DNA of 64,000 nucleotides from Tranquillimonas sp964472855 (lineage in GTDB: Bacteria > Pseudomonadota > Alphaproteobacteria > Rhodobacterales > Rhodobacteraceae): contig CAYYMJ010000003.1 in NCBI GenBank assembly GCA_964472855.1, positions 1-64,000 on the forward strand, read 5' to 3'. Shown here one piece after another: positions 33,317 through 42,023 of the stretch. Each line of letters starts with the position of its first letter. Position 1 is the stretch's first letter. Position numbers and translations under genes: made by a program. Under the pieces are notes generated by a model. The model searched no databases. It saw only the letters and a program-made list of their open reading frames with translations, and had not been told where the DNA came from.

Positions 33317-35056
33317 CTATCGGGCAGGCGCGTGGCGTGCCAGAAACCCGGTGGTAAGCGTCCCGACGGCAACCGACAAAAGGCCCCAGGAATTCCAGAC
33401 GATCCAGGCGGTATTGACGGTCAGGAACGAGGCGTCATAGCCATCGCGCCCAACACTTGCCGACCAGACGCCCACGGCTATGGCGGAAAAACCCGCGGCA
33501 ACAATCAAAAGCCCGGGCAGGGCAAGACGCAGATCATCCCCCTTCGTCGGAATCTTCGGGGTCGCGACAAAGCGGATCGGCAAACGCCGCCACGCAACCC
33601 ACAGGCCGCGGAGGTTGGTGACCAGGCCCGACAGGGCCAGCCTGCGTCCGGCATCGTGGGCGTGGGACTTGCTGCCAATTGCCAGCGCAATCTCGGCCGA
33701 AACCAGAAACGGCAGCAGGTGGGCAAAAAAGGACGACGCGTAATTCCCGACCGGCGCGACACCTGTCATGAGCGCAATGATCGGTGCGGCGATCAGAATT
33801 GGTGCCCAGATCGCCGAAAGGTAGGACCAGAATGTCGCCAGATAATGCAATCTGGTCGCCAGCGGCATTCCGTTCTGCGCAACCCCCGGCTCGTTGAAAA
33901 ACAGGTCAAACGATCCGCCGGCATATTTGAAACTTTGCAGCGTCCAGGCCCTGTAGGACCTTGGCGACAGCATCTTGGCCTCGACCCTGGGGTGATAAAC
34001 CGATCGCCAGCCCAAGCCGTGCTGAATGCGTGACGTGCAGATATCTTCGGAAACATGAAAGCGAAAGGGCTCGACCTGCGGGGTTGCGCGGCCGCGGGCC
34101 AGCCCCGGGTCGCCGTCGACCAGCGTCTGCAGGCGGCTGCGCCGGGCCAGAGCCGACGCAAACAGGGCGTCGCGGCGATGAACCGAACCGGCCCCACAGC
34201 AGAATGACGCATGATTGCGGTCGCGGCGGCGCTGGATCACGTCAAAAAACAGCAGGGACGAGGCAAAGAACGGATCCCCGCCAACCTTTACCTTTTCCAG
34301 ACGCCGCAAAACACCCAGCGGCAGCAACTGCGCACATTTTTGCGACATCGAGCGTAGCAGACTGGCCAGGGTCACACCCTCGGGGACCTCGTAGAACCAG
34401 TGTGGGGTCTGAACCCAGCCAACCCGGGAATCGTTGAAATAGCCCAGCGTATTTTCCAGAAACCCCGGGAAAAGCCGGGTGTCGGCGTCGCAAATGACCA
34501 GAAATGCCCCATTGGTCCGGAACAGCACATGACGCAGGTTCCCGGCCTTGTAGCCCAGGTTGTCGGGGCGGTCGAAGTAACCGATGCCATATTCGGTGGC
34601 CAGCGCGGCGGCTTCGGGGCGGCAACCGTCGTCGGCAAGGTGGATCATGGCGCGAAAGCCCGGCGGCACCCGAACCGACAGCGCATCGCGAATGGTCGGC
34701 CGCAATATTTCAGGCGGTTCGTCAAGGCTGGCGATGACGATGTCGACGACAACCTCGTCGTCCGGACCATGGCCAGCGCCGACCGGGGCCGGGGACAGGG
34801 GGCGCGACGGCTCTTTCCAGATGTCAAAAATGAACAAAGCCAGCCCGGCATAGGCCAGCGTTTCGGCCGACGCGGTTGCGACCGAGAACAAGGGGGCGGC
34901 GTCGTTCAGCCCCGCGCTCCAACGCCACCACAGATACCAGGCACCAAAGCCCAGCGCCATGGACGCGACAAGCTGCCAGGCGGTGCTGCGCGCCGTGCTC
35001 ATCAAGGTCAGCTCTGGCGGCTGAACATGTTCAAAGTCTTCGAAATAAGCTGTCAT
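33317..35056 (-). CDS. Family 2 glycosyltransferase, cellulose-synthase-like membrane polymerase
   Basis: 579-residue processive-type glycosyltransferase. Two membrane helices (about 25-80) precede the GT2 domain and several follow it. Motifs run LADDGCRPE (141-148), DNLGYKAGNL, the nucleotide-sugar CDADTR (189-194), and SED at 336-338 in place of the usual TED. The QxxRW box of cellulose and chitin synthases reads QSFKY (374-378), a conservative but unusual change. No PilZ c-di-GMP domain is present. It is the likely polymerase of the locus, with sugar supplied through the nucleotidyltransferase encoded upstream. The polymer identity is unknown. Confidence 0.85.
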   Translation of the reverse strand: MTAYFEDFEHVQPPELTLMSTARSTAWQLVASMALGFGAWYLWWRWSAGLNDAAPLFSVATASAETLAYAGLALFIFDIWKEPSRPLSPAPVGAGHGPDDEVVVDIVIASLDEPPEILRPTIRDALSVRVPPGFRAMIHLADDGCRPEAAALATEYGIGYFDRPDNLGYKAGNLRHVLFRTNGAFLVICDADTRLFPGFLENTLGYFNDSRVGWVQTPHWFYEVPEGVTLASLLRSMSQKCAQLLPLGVLRRLEKVKVGGDPFFASSLLFFDVIQRRRDRNHASFCCGAGSVHRRDALFASALARRSRLQTLVDGDPGLARGRATPQVEPFRFHVSEDICTSRIQHGLGWRSVYHPRVEAKMLSPRSYRAWTLQSFKYAGGSFDLFFNEPGVAQNGMPLATRLHYLATFWSYLSAIWAPILIAAPIIALMTGVAPVGNYASSFFAHLLPFLVSAEIALAIGSKSHAHDAGRRLALSGLVTNLRGLWVAWRRLPIRFVATPKIPTKGDDLRLALPGLLIVAAGFSAIAVGVWSASVGRDGYDASFLTVNTAWIVWNSWGLLSVAVGTLTTGFLARHAPAR

Positions 35057-35065
35057 GGAATCCGT

Positions 35066-35800
35066 TTATCCGCCGCCGTTGGCGCGAAGAAAATCATCGA
35101 CAAAGGCATCGGCCACGCCGACCACAAGCTCGCGTTCGGAAAGCCACGCCTCGGCGGTCGGGCGGCTGGAATAGCTCCAGACGCCAACCGACAGTTTCGT
35201 GCTGAGATCACGCGACAACAGCGCCGTCTGTGTCAGGCTGGCGAAGACCGAATAGGTATAATCACAGCTGCTGTCGGGGTCGGTGAAGGAAAAGAACACG
35301 CCAAGCTTGGGTTGCCCCGGCAATCGCGCGGCTTCGGCCGGGTCAAGCACCAAGAGACCGGCCGCGCGCAGCCTGGTTTCGAATTCTTCCTGAAGCTCGG
35401 TCCCGAAGCTCGAACTGTATCCCGGCGGCGGACGCATGTTCCGCAAATCGACGCCCACACCGATCAGACCGCGCAGGGCATCCAGCTTGTCGGACAGAAA
35501 CTGACGCTCGGTGTCATATTCGGGGGCGCCAGGCTCCAGATTGTTCTGGCAAATGCGCGGGGCATCCGGGTTCTGCCCCTCGTCGATCGCGCCATGATCG
35601 GCAGGCCCGAACATGCGATACAGCCATTCGTCGTTTTCCGGCGTGAAAAGACGGCTGCGATACGCGCTTTCGCAGGCAGCGCCGTCACAGTCTTCGTCGG
35701 TCTGGCGATGCTCCCACAGCAGCCAGAACCGGTCTTCCGGCGCGGCCTGAGCCGATGCTGCAACCGCCAGGAACAGCCCCAGGATTGCGGCGCGTTTCAT
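35066..35800 (-). CDS. Secreted protein of unknown function in the polysaccharide locus
   Basis: 244-residue protein with a clear signal peptide (residues 1-19, ending AQAAPED). Four cysteines lie in the mature part, two of them close together (DCDGAAC), which suits disulfides in the periplasm. The C-terminal region alternates strands (TQTALLSRDLSTKLSVGVWSY) and ends in an acidic helix. I do not recognise the family. Its start overlaps the stop of the STAS-nucleotidyltransferase gene, and it precedes the glycosyltransferase by 9 bp, so it is an integral member of this operon. Confidence 0.7.
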   Translation of the reverse strand: MKRAAILGLFLAVAASAQAAPEDRFWLLWEHRQTDEDCDGAACESAYRSRLFTPENDEWLYRMFGPADHGAIDEGQNPDAPRICQNNLEPGAPEYDTERQFLSDKLDALRGLIGVGVDLRNMRPPPGYSSSFGTELQEEFETRLRAAGLLVLDPAEAARLPGQPKLGVFFSFTDPDSSCDYTYSVFASLTQTALLSRDLSTKLSVGVWSYSSRPTAEAWLSERELVVGVADAFVDDFLRANGGG

Positions 35801-37275
35801 GCCCGCCGCGCCTGCCGCCGCGCGCTTTGCAGTGGACCGACATTGTCCAGCGGTCCGGCCGGAACCACGCCGGCATGGGCGAAGGCATAGTCAAATGCCC
35901 AATTCGGGCCGGTGATCTTGCGATCGACCAGCGCGCCGCGCCCGACCACCGTGTCGGGCAGGATGATGCTGTTACGCACGACCGAGCCGCGGGCAGCCAC
36001 CGCGCCACTGCCCAGCACCGACGGACCAATCATCTGGGCGCCGCGTTCCACCCGGGCGCCACGGCCCACGTAGCAAGGGCCATCGACGGTCGCCAGCCGC
36101 GAGAATTCGGCGCCGTCTTCGACCCAGATGCCAGGGTGGATCTGCCGGGCGTCGGGCAAGAGGATGCCGTCGACGCCGCGCAGGCCCTTTTGCAGAACGC
36201 TCGCATAGTCACGCCCGCACCCCACGTCATGCCAGCTGAAGTCGGGCGCCCAGCATTGCACGTGGCCCCCATGTTCAAGCAGTCGCGGCAAGAGATCGGT
36301 CGCGATGTCCTGGCCCGCACCCTCGGGCAGATAGGAAACCGCCTCGGGGCTGAACACGTAGATCCCCGTGTTGGCCAGTCTTGACCGCGCCTGCGTCTGG
36401 TCGGGCTTTTCCTGAAAAGACGTGACCCGGCCTTCGCCGTCACGGCAAATGATGCCGTATTTCGAGACCTGGTCTTCGGGCACGGTCTGGGCGGCGATGG
36501 TGGCAATGGCCCCGGTGTCGCGGTGGTGGGCGATCAGTTGGGCGATGTCGAGGTCAACGACCGCGTCGCCGCAAAGCACCAGAAACTCGCGATCGAACAG
36601 GGCATGGTCACGGTCGAGCTTTTGCAGGGTCGAGGCCGACCCAAGCGGCCGTGCACACCAGCCATCCGGGCCGTTATGACCTTCGCGCAGAAACAGCAAC
36701 GACCGGGTGTCGGACGGTCCCTGGCGGAAGTGGTCGATGATCTGCTGGCCCAGGTGGCCGGGGTTCAGCGCAAAGTCACGAATGCCAAAAGTTTCGAGGT
36801 GACGGACAATGCGCTCGACCACCGGGCGCCCGAGAATGTCGAGCATGGGCTTGGGATAGATCTCGGACAGGGGCGCAATGCGCGAGCCACGCCCGGCGCA
36901 AAGAACCACGGCGCGCACGCCGCGCAAACGAAACCGGCGAATGGCGATATCCGACAGGGCCGCGTCGACCGACGGGTAGATCGGCAGGCCCGGGCGCAGG
37001 CTGACGCGGTCGACCAGTTGCAGAACCTGCTGGCCCAGCGCACAGAAGCCGAAACAGATGGATTTGTTGATGGCCATCAGTTCGACCAGGCCGGCAAGCC
37101 CGCCGTAGGTCACGCGCCTGACGCGGCTGAAATCGATCAGGATCGCGCGCTTGCCCTGCAGGCTCAGCCGGGCGCTGATTTCGGTCAGCGGACCGAAAAG
37201 ATCGGCCTCGAGCTTGCGGGCCCGCAATTTCAGCACCGCGATATTGTCGTTGCGGGGTTCGACATCAACCAACAT
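35797..37275 (-). CDS. STAS domain fused to sugar-1-phosphate nucleotidyltransferase
   Basis: 492-residue fusion. Residues 1-112 form a STAS-like domain (ILIDFSRVRRVTYGGLAGLVEL). The phosphorylated serine motif DSSG of SpoIIAA is TYGG here, so classical phospho-switching is unlikely. Residues 119-345 are a nucleotidyltransferase with VVLCAGRGSRIAPLSEIYPKPML and the FSWHDVG-type metal motif. Residues 370-460 form a left-handed beta-helix (hexapeptide repeats), as in mannose-1-phosphate guanylyltransferases. It would make an NDP-sugar for the adjacent polymerase. The start at 37275 gives a one-base spacing from the upstream stop. The N-terminal STAS domain is unusual for this enzyme class. Confidence 0.85.
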   Translation of the reverse strand: MLVDVEPRNDNIAVLKLRARKLEADLFGPLTEISARLSLQGKRAILIDFSRVRRVTYGGLAGLVELMAINKSICFGFCALGQQVLQLVDRVSLRPGLPIYPSVDAALSDIAIRRFRLRGVRAVVLCAGRGSRIAPLSEIYPKPMLDILGRPVVERIVRHLETFGIRDFALNPGHLGQQIIDHFRQGPSDTRSLLFLREGHNGPDGWCARPLGSASTLQKLDRDHALFDREFLVLCGDAVVDLDIAQLIAHHRDTGAIATIAAQTVPEDQVSKYGIICRDGEGRVTSFQEKPDQTQARSRLANTGIYVFSPEAVSYLPEGAGQDIATDLLPRLLEHGGHVQCWAPDFSWHDVGCGRDYASVLQKGLRGVDGILLPDARQIHPGIWVEDGAEFSRLATVDGPCYVGRGARVERGAQMIGPSVLGSGAVAARGSVVRNSIILPDTVVGRGALVDRKITGPNWAFDYAFAHAGVVPAGPLDNVGPLQSARRQARRA

Positions 37276-37276
37276 T

Positions 37277-38410
37277 TCAGGTGATCTCCGCTGTCTGGGT
37301 GTTGCGACGGCCAAGGCGCGGCAGGGGGCCCAGCCCGATGGTCCAGGCGATCAGGGGAATTCGGCCCATGATGGCCACCAGGATCGACGTTGTCGTAAGC
37401 GTCCAGACGATCTTGATCAGCACTTGCAGGGTCGGCGTCAGCGCGACGTTGCTTAGCGCGATTTCCGCCAGGTCGAGGAAGATCGGGTGACACAGGTAGA
37501 TGCCGAATGAATAGGGTGCCAGCCGGGACAGGATGGGCGGCCAGCGGCGATGCGCCAGCGACATGCAGCCGGCAAACAGCGCCACCGGCATCAGGAAATC
37601 GGCCCAGTAACCGGCGGTATAGTTGAAGGGCCACGCACCGGATTCGATGGTCTTGTAGCTGGCCACCAGTTTGAGCGTGAACAGCGCCAGGCCGATGTAA
37701 AGCGCCGGCAGAAACCACTCTCGCCCGTCGGTGGCGCGCAAGCGATCCCAAAGGCCCAGCGCCGCGGCGGCGGCAAAGCCATAGCCCGCATAGGTCAGAA
37801 CCTTGACGGCCCGAACCGCGAATTCCAGCCAGGCGGCGTCGTAAAATGTGCCATAAAGAAAGCCGTCGAGCTCGCGCTTGACCAGCAGGCAGACGATCAC
37901 GGCCATCCCGAATTGCGGATACTTCCGGGCCACGCGGAACAGCGGATACATCAGCACCAGAAGAAACAGCGTCGGAAGAAAGTGCATGTGGAATTTCACG
38001 CTGCCCAGCGTGGCATATCCCAACAGGGCGACCGGGTCCGTCAGGTCGGCCAGCCGCGCGTCAAGATACCCAAAATAGTCTGCCTTTATAAGGGTGTAAA
38101 AGACGTAAAACACCGTCCAGAATGCGAAGGGCACCAGCAGCCTGCGCACCTGAACAGCGATGGTCTGGCGATAGGTGGCGGGGCGCCGGTCCAGCGACAT
38201 CAGCAGCAGGAAGACCGAGATCATCAGAAACAGCTCGGTCCGGGCGGTATAAAGGACCGCCCGCAGCAGGATCGGGCCGGTTCGCTCGGCCAGAGAATAG
38301 TCGACCCATGGCAAACCGCTGGAATCCGCCGTCGAATGCAGCCCGACCATTGACAGCCCCGCCGCAAGGCGCAGGGCATCGAGCCAAACCAGTCTTTCTT
38401 TTTCAGCCAT
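37277..38410 (-). CDS. Acyltransferase family 3 membrane protein (OafA/ExoZ type)
   Basis: 377-residue integral membrane O-acyltransferase with about ten helices. The family opening VWLDALRLAAGLSMVGLHS carries the conserved histidine of the active site. Such proteins add acetyl or similar groups to surface polysaccharides. The ATG at 38410 is chosen over a 69-codon upstream extension that reads as untranslated sequence; GGGA lies six bases before it. It is the first gene of the minus-strand biosynthetic operon (acyltransferase, STAS-nucleotidyltransferase, secreted protein, glycosyltransferase, DUF3131 protein 2). It is divergent from the OmpA-like gene. Confidence 0.9.
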   Translation of the reverse strand: MAEKERLVWLDALRLAAGLSMVGLHSTADSSGLPWVDYSLAERTGPILLRAVLYTARTELFLMISVFLLLMSLDRRPATYRQTIAVQVRRLLVPFAFWTVFYVFYTLIKADYFGYLDARLADLTDPVALLGYATLGSVKFHMHFLPTLFLLVLMYPLFRVARKYPQFGMAVIVCLLVKRELDGFLYGTFYDAAWLEFAVRAVKVLTYAGYGFAAAAALGLWDRLRATDGREWFLPALYIGLALFTLKLVASYKTIESGAWPFNYTAGYWADFLMPVALFAGCMSLAHRRWPPILSRLAPYSFGIYLCHPIFLDLAEIALSNVALTPTLQVLIKIVWTLTTTSILVAIMGRIPLIAWTIGLGPLPRLGRRNTQTAEIT

Positions 38411-38553
38411 CAGGGTTCCCGTTCCGTTTTCCGGCAACCTGTCAGCCGACTCCCAAAAATTGGTAAACCGCGCCCCAACTTTTTCACCCGGCCGACCACA
38501 ACGATTCCTTAAGCCTTCCCGGTCATGACTTGGCCCGAAAGGGATGCCCGCGA

Positions 38554-39081
38554 ATGAGCAGAATTGCCTTGATCCTGTTGCTGGTGCTTGCACCCGACAG
38601 CCTTGCCGCCCAGGCACTTTCGGCCAATGACTGCGCCGAAATCCGCGCCGCCTATGGCATAATCCCCCAAGGGTGCCCGGCTGTCGCCGACGTGGCCGCC
38701 CCGGTGCGCGCGTTGTCAGAACCGGCCCCGTCGGATCGCGAAAGCCATATCTTCTTTCCGCACGGCGGCAGCCGGGTCGACCCGGCCGGCGCGGCCCAGA
38801 TCGAACGGTTGGCCGCGGTTCTGGAATCGCCTCCTGTGGCGGGCCTGTGCATCCGCCTGACCGGGCACTCTGACGTCTCCGGCGCGGCGGCGGTCAACGT
38901 GCGGATCTCGCGGCGCCGGGCCGAGGCCGTGGCGACCGCGCTGCGGCCGCTGATGGCCGACAATACCCGCATAACCGAGGTGCGGGGCCTGGGCGAAGCC
39001 GAACCGCTGCCCTCGATCGACCCGACCAGTTCCTGGCAACGCCGCGTGGCAATCGAACTGGGGCGCTGTCCGCCGGTCTGA
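38554..39081 (+). CDS. OmpA-like peptidoglycan-binding protein
   Basis: 175-residue exported protein. A signal peptide covers about residues 1-20 (IALILLLVLAPDSLAAQA). A short cysteine-containing linker follows, then an OmpA C-terminal-like domain from about 65 with FFPHGGSRVDPAGAAQI, the GHSDVSG loop and NVRISRRRAEAVATAL, which match the diaminopimelate-binding pattern. A final cysteine near the C-terminus may pair with an earlier one. It is divergent from the polysaccharide operon and could anchor the export apparatus to the cell wall. Confidence 0.82.
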   Translation: MSRIALILLLVLAPDSLAAQALSANDCAEIRAAYGIIPQGCPAVADVAAPVRALSEPAPSDRESHIFFPHGGSRVDPAGAAQIERLAAVLESPPVAGLCIRLTGHSDVSGAAAVNVRISRRRAEAVATALRPLMADNTRITEVRGLGEAEPLPSIDPTSSWQRRVAIELGRCPPV

Positions 39082-39139
39082 CCGCGAAACCGTTGGACCG
39101 TTCCGCGCGCCATGCCTAAGCTGGCGGCGGAGGACGCAG

Positions 39140-39934
39140 ATGACCGACACCAAACCCGCTGTCGAGCTTGACGCCGCAGAAGAGCTTGTCGACCTGCCGG
39201 AAATTGGCGACCGCGAACGGTATGACCAGTTGATGCAGACCATCCGCAACCGGGTGACGGTGCGGAAATTCGACCCCGAATTCACGGTGCCCGACGACCA
39301 TTACACCCTGATCCTTGAAGCCGCGCGCCACGCCCCGTCGGGGGCCAATGCGCAGCCATGGCAATTCATCGTGGTGCGGGAACAGGCGACCAAGGACGCC
39401 ATCACCGAATATTTCGTGGCCGAGCAGCGATTTCGCGCCAAGGCCAAGATGAAATTTCCCACGCCCGACTATCGCGGGCTGGCCAGCGCGCCCGGGTTCG
39501 TCGTGGTGTGTTCCGACATGCGATGGGTCAATGCCTTTCCGGTGCTGAACGACGGCAGCGATCTGGACCGCATGTATCGCGAAAACGCCGAACGCATCTT
39601 GCTGCAGTCGGTGGCCGCGGCAACCATGTCGGCGCATCTGGCGGCGGCGGCGCTGGGCTATAACGTCTGGTGGGTGACCGCGATCGGGCAGGAACAGGCG
39701 CAGGCGGCCATGCGCCCCCTGCTGGGCATCCCCGATGAGATCTCGGTGCTCGACATCTTCCTGTTTGGTCCGCCGGCCGCCCGGCCCTACAAGCGGTTCC
39801 GCCGCGCGATGGGGGAAATCGCGCATTTCGACCGCTACGACGCCAGCCATTTCATGTCGGACGCCGAGCTTGACGACTGGATTCGCAAGCGCCGCCACCG
39901 GGTCATGTACAAGGATGCCAGCCGGATCGACTGA
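39140..39934 (+). CDS. Nitroreductase-family flavoprotein
   Basis: 264-residue FMN-dependent oxidoreductase. Family marks are RNRVTVRKFDPE, the FMN-binding HAPSGANAQPW near residue 63, a long insertion region with YRENAERILLQSVAAATMSAHLAA, and the C-terminal FGPPAARPYKRFRR. Members reduce nitro compounds, quinones, enals or iodotyrosine-like substrates, so no specific substrate is proposed. It has a weak GGAGG ten bases upstream. It is followed immediately by the first MITE-like element and does not obviously belong with either neighbour. Confidence 0.88.
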   Translation: MTDTKPAVELDAAEELVDLPEIGDRERYDQLMQTIRNRVTVRKFDPEFTVPDDHYTLILEAARHAPSGANAQPWQFIVVREQATKDAITEYFVAEQRFRAKAKMKFPTPDYRGLASAPGFVVVCSDMRWVNAFPVLNDGSDLDRMYRENAERILLQSVAAATMSAHLAAAALGYNVWWVTAIGQEQAQAAMRPLLGIPDEISVLDIFLFGPPAARPYKRFRRAMGEIAHFDRYDASHFMSDAELDDWIRKRRHRVMYKDASRID

Positions 39935-39979
39935 ACCGCGCGCCCGCGCGTTGCAGCGTTTCACGTTCAACCCGATCCC

Positions 39980-40107
39980 AGTGGATCGAATCTGACGTTT
40001 CGAGCCACCGGTATTTTCACTATGCATCAACTAATCAAAACATTTGAATGGTTTATGATCAAAGCCTGCGCCCGGAGGCGGGATTCAAATGTTTCGGTCG
40101 ATCCACT
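39980..40107. mobile_element. MITE-like element, copy A (128 bp)
   Basis: A 128-bp unit bounded by perfect 10-bp terminal inverted repeats (AGTGGATCGA/TCGATCCACT), with a second, internal inverted pair AAACATTTGAAT/ATTCAAATGTTT. No coding capacity. A copy in opposite orientation lies at 44452-44579 with 12 differences over 128 positions (about 91% identity). Lying just before the TRAP permease stop, it may also act as a transcription boundary. Confidence 0.75.
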
Positions 40108-40182
40108 AGGAGGCATCGGCTGACGCGATGGAATCGGCGGTTTCAGGCGGCGTCGGGCGGGTTTGCTTCACCGCGAAACGCG

Positions 40183-41487
40183 TCAGCCAAACATCGTGTC
40201 GGGCAGCAGCAGGGCCAGGGCCGGGAACAGCAGCACCAGGATGACGGCAGCCAGCATCGCAAACCAGAATGGCCAGATGCCGCGAAAGATCGTGCCCATG
40301 GGCACGCCCGGGGCTATGCCTTTGACCACGAACACGTTCACGCCGACGGGGGGCGAGATCAGCCCCATTTCCAGCACGATCACCATCAACACGCCGAACC
40401 AGATCATGTTGATGCCAAGCGGTTCCAGGATCGGCTGGATCAGCGGCACCGTCAGCACCAGAATGGCGAAACCGTCCATGAACATGCCAAGCACGATGAA
40501 GATGCCCAGGAACGCAACGACCACCTGCATGCCCGACAGGCCCAGCCCCTCGACCCACAGCGACAGCGCATAGGTGATGCCGGTAAAGCCGATGAAGGTC
40601 TTGAACACGAAGGCGCCGAACAGGATCAGGAACACCGTCCCCGACGATTTCAGGGTGCTGGCGAACACCTCTTTCATGTTGGCCCAGGTCACGGCCCGGC
40701 GGATGGCGGTGACGATGAAGGCCAGAAAGGCGCCGATGCCCGCGGCCTCGACTGCCGAAAACACGCCGGTATAGATGCCGCCGATGGTCAGCAGGATGAT
40801 GGCGACGATCCAGCCGGCCCGCGCCAACGCACGCAGACGCGCCGCCATGTCGGCCCGGCTGTTGTCTTGCGGTGCCTTGGACGGATCGCGGCTGACGGTG
40901 ATCCAGATGGCAAGGATGAACAGCGACGTCAGCACCAGGCCCGGAATGATCCCGGCCATGAACAGCCGGCCAATCGATTCCTCGGTCAAAATCGCATAGA
41001 TCACAAAGCCCGCCGACGGCGGGATCAGGATGCCAAGCGTTCCGCCGGCGGCAATGGCACCGGTGGCCAGCCCGTTGTCATAGCCAAAACGCTGCATCTC
41101 GGGCAGGCTGACCCGCCCCATGGTCAGCGCCGCCGCCAGCGACGATCCCGAAAGCGCCGAGAAGCCGGCGCAGCCCACCACGGTGGCCGAGGCCAGCCCG
41201 CCCTTGAGATGACCCAGCCAGCTGTGGGCGGCGTCATACAGGTCGCGGCTCATCCCCGAAACCCCGGCCAGATTGCCCATCAGCACGAACAGCGGGATGA
41301 TGGTCAGCGGATAATTCGACGCCTCGTTGAATATCTCGCCGGCCAGCTTGGGTATAGCGGCCTGCGACCGCACCATCCAGATGCCCAGCGTGCCCACCAG
41401 CAGCATGGCGATGCCAACCGGCATGCGGATGAACAACAGCAGAAACAGCAGGCCGAAACCGGCCAGGGCAAGGGTTGCACCGTCCAT
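40183..41487 (-). CDS. dctM: TRAP transporter large permease (DctM type)
   Basis: 434-residue, about 12-helix large membrane subunit of a tripartite ATP-independent periplasmic transporter. The family signature is present in the SGSSLAAALTMGRVSLPEM and GILIPPSAGFVIYAILTEESIGRLFMAGIIPG blocks. It couples substrate uptake to a sodium or proton gradient. The chosen ATG shares a base with the stop of the small permease gene (TGATG); a second ATG three bases earlier is equally possible. It is the third gene of the dctP-dctQ-dctM operon on the minus strand. Confidence 0.93.
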   Translation of the reverse strand: MDGATLALAGFGLLFLLLFIRMPVGIAMLLVGTLGIWMVRSQAAIPKLAGEIFNEASNYPLTIIPLFVLMGNLAGVSGMSRDLYDAAHSWLGHLKGGLASATVVGCAGFSALSGSSLAAALTMGRVSLPEMQRFGYDNGLATGAIAAGGTLGILIPPSAGFVIYAILTEESIGRLFMAGIIPGLVLTSLFILAIWITVSRDPSKAPQDNSRADMAARLRALARAGWIVAIILLTIGGIYTGVFSAVEAAGIGAFLAFIVTAIRRAVTWANMKEVFASTLKSSGTVFLILFGAFVFKTFIGFTGITYALSLWVEGLGLSGMQVVVAFLGIFIVLGMFMDGFAILVLTVPLIQPILEPLGINMIWFGVLMVIVLEMGLISPPVGVNVFVVKGIAPGVPMGTIFRGIWPFWFAMLAAVILVLLFPALALLLPDTMFG

Positions 41488-42020
41488 CATTCTTCCAATT
41501 CGTTGGGGTCGCGAGGTTGCCGCCAATGGGCAAGCCCCATCAGCAGATGCACAAGCATCTGCAACCCATAGATACCCATGGCCACCCCAAGGACATAGTA
41601 ATACGGCCGGTGCACGATGCTGAAATTGCCGGTTATGCAGGCCTTTTCCATGCCGCAGGCCCGGGTGAACAGGCCCCAGACGGCCAGCGCGCAGATCGCC
41701 ACCGTCAGCGTGCGCATGGCAGCATCGGTATAGCGGGTGACGCCGCGGCCGGCGAAATAGGTCAGAAGATTCACGCTGACATGGGCGCCGGTGCGCCCGC
41801 CATAGGCCACGGCGCCGGCAACCACGATGGTCAGCGTGATGATCGAAAGATCCTCGATCCCGAAGATCGGGTTGTTCAGGCCATAGCGCCAGACCACGGC
41901 CACGATGGTGATGCCAACCAGCCCCACCGCCGCCAGCGACCCCACGACAGCAAGCAGCCCGGCCATGCGGCCGAGCTGCCTGTCACACCAGACCAGATAA
42001 GCCGGTGTGTCTTTGCCCAA
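41487..42020 (-). CDS. dctQ: TRAP transporter small permease (DctQ type)
   Basis: 177-residue four-helix small membrane subunit. It shows the typical first-loop motif VVWRYGLNNPIFGIEDLS and GGRTGAHVSVNLLT (the R-x-G-x-H-x-x-V signature). It bridges the large permease and the periplasmic binding protein. It starts 3 bp after the binding-protein gene and overlaps the large permease start. The C-terminal tail is longer and more acidic than average. Confidence 0.92.
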   Translation of the reverse strand: MGKDTPAYLVWCDRQLGRMAGLLAVVGSLAAVGLVGITIVAVVWRYGLNNPIFGIEDLSIITLTIVVAGAVAYGGRTGAHVSVNLLTYFAGRGVTRYTDAAMRTLTVAICALAVWGLFTRACGMEKACITGNFSIVHRPYYYVLGVAMGIYGLQMLVHLLMGLAHWRQPRDPNELEE

Positions 42021-42023
42021 GGC

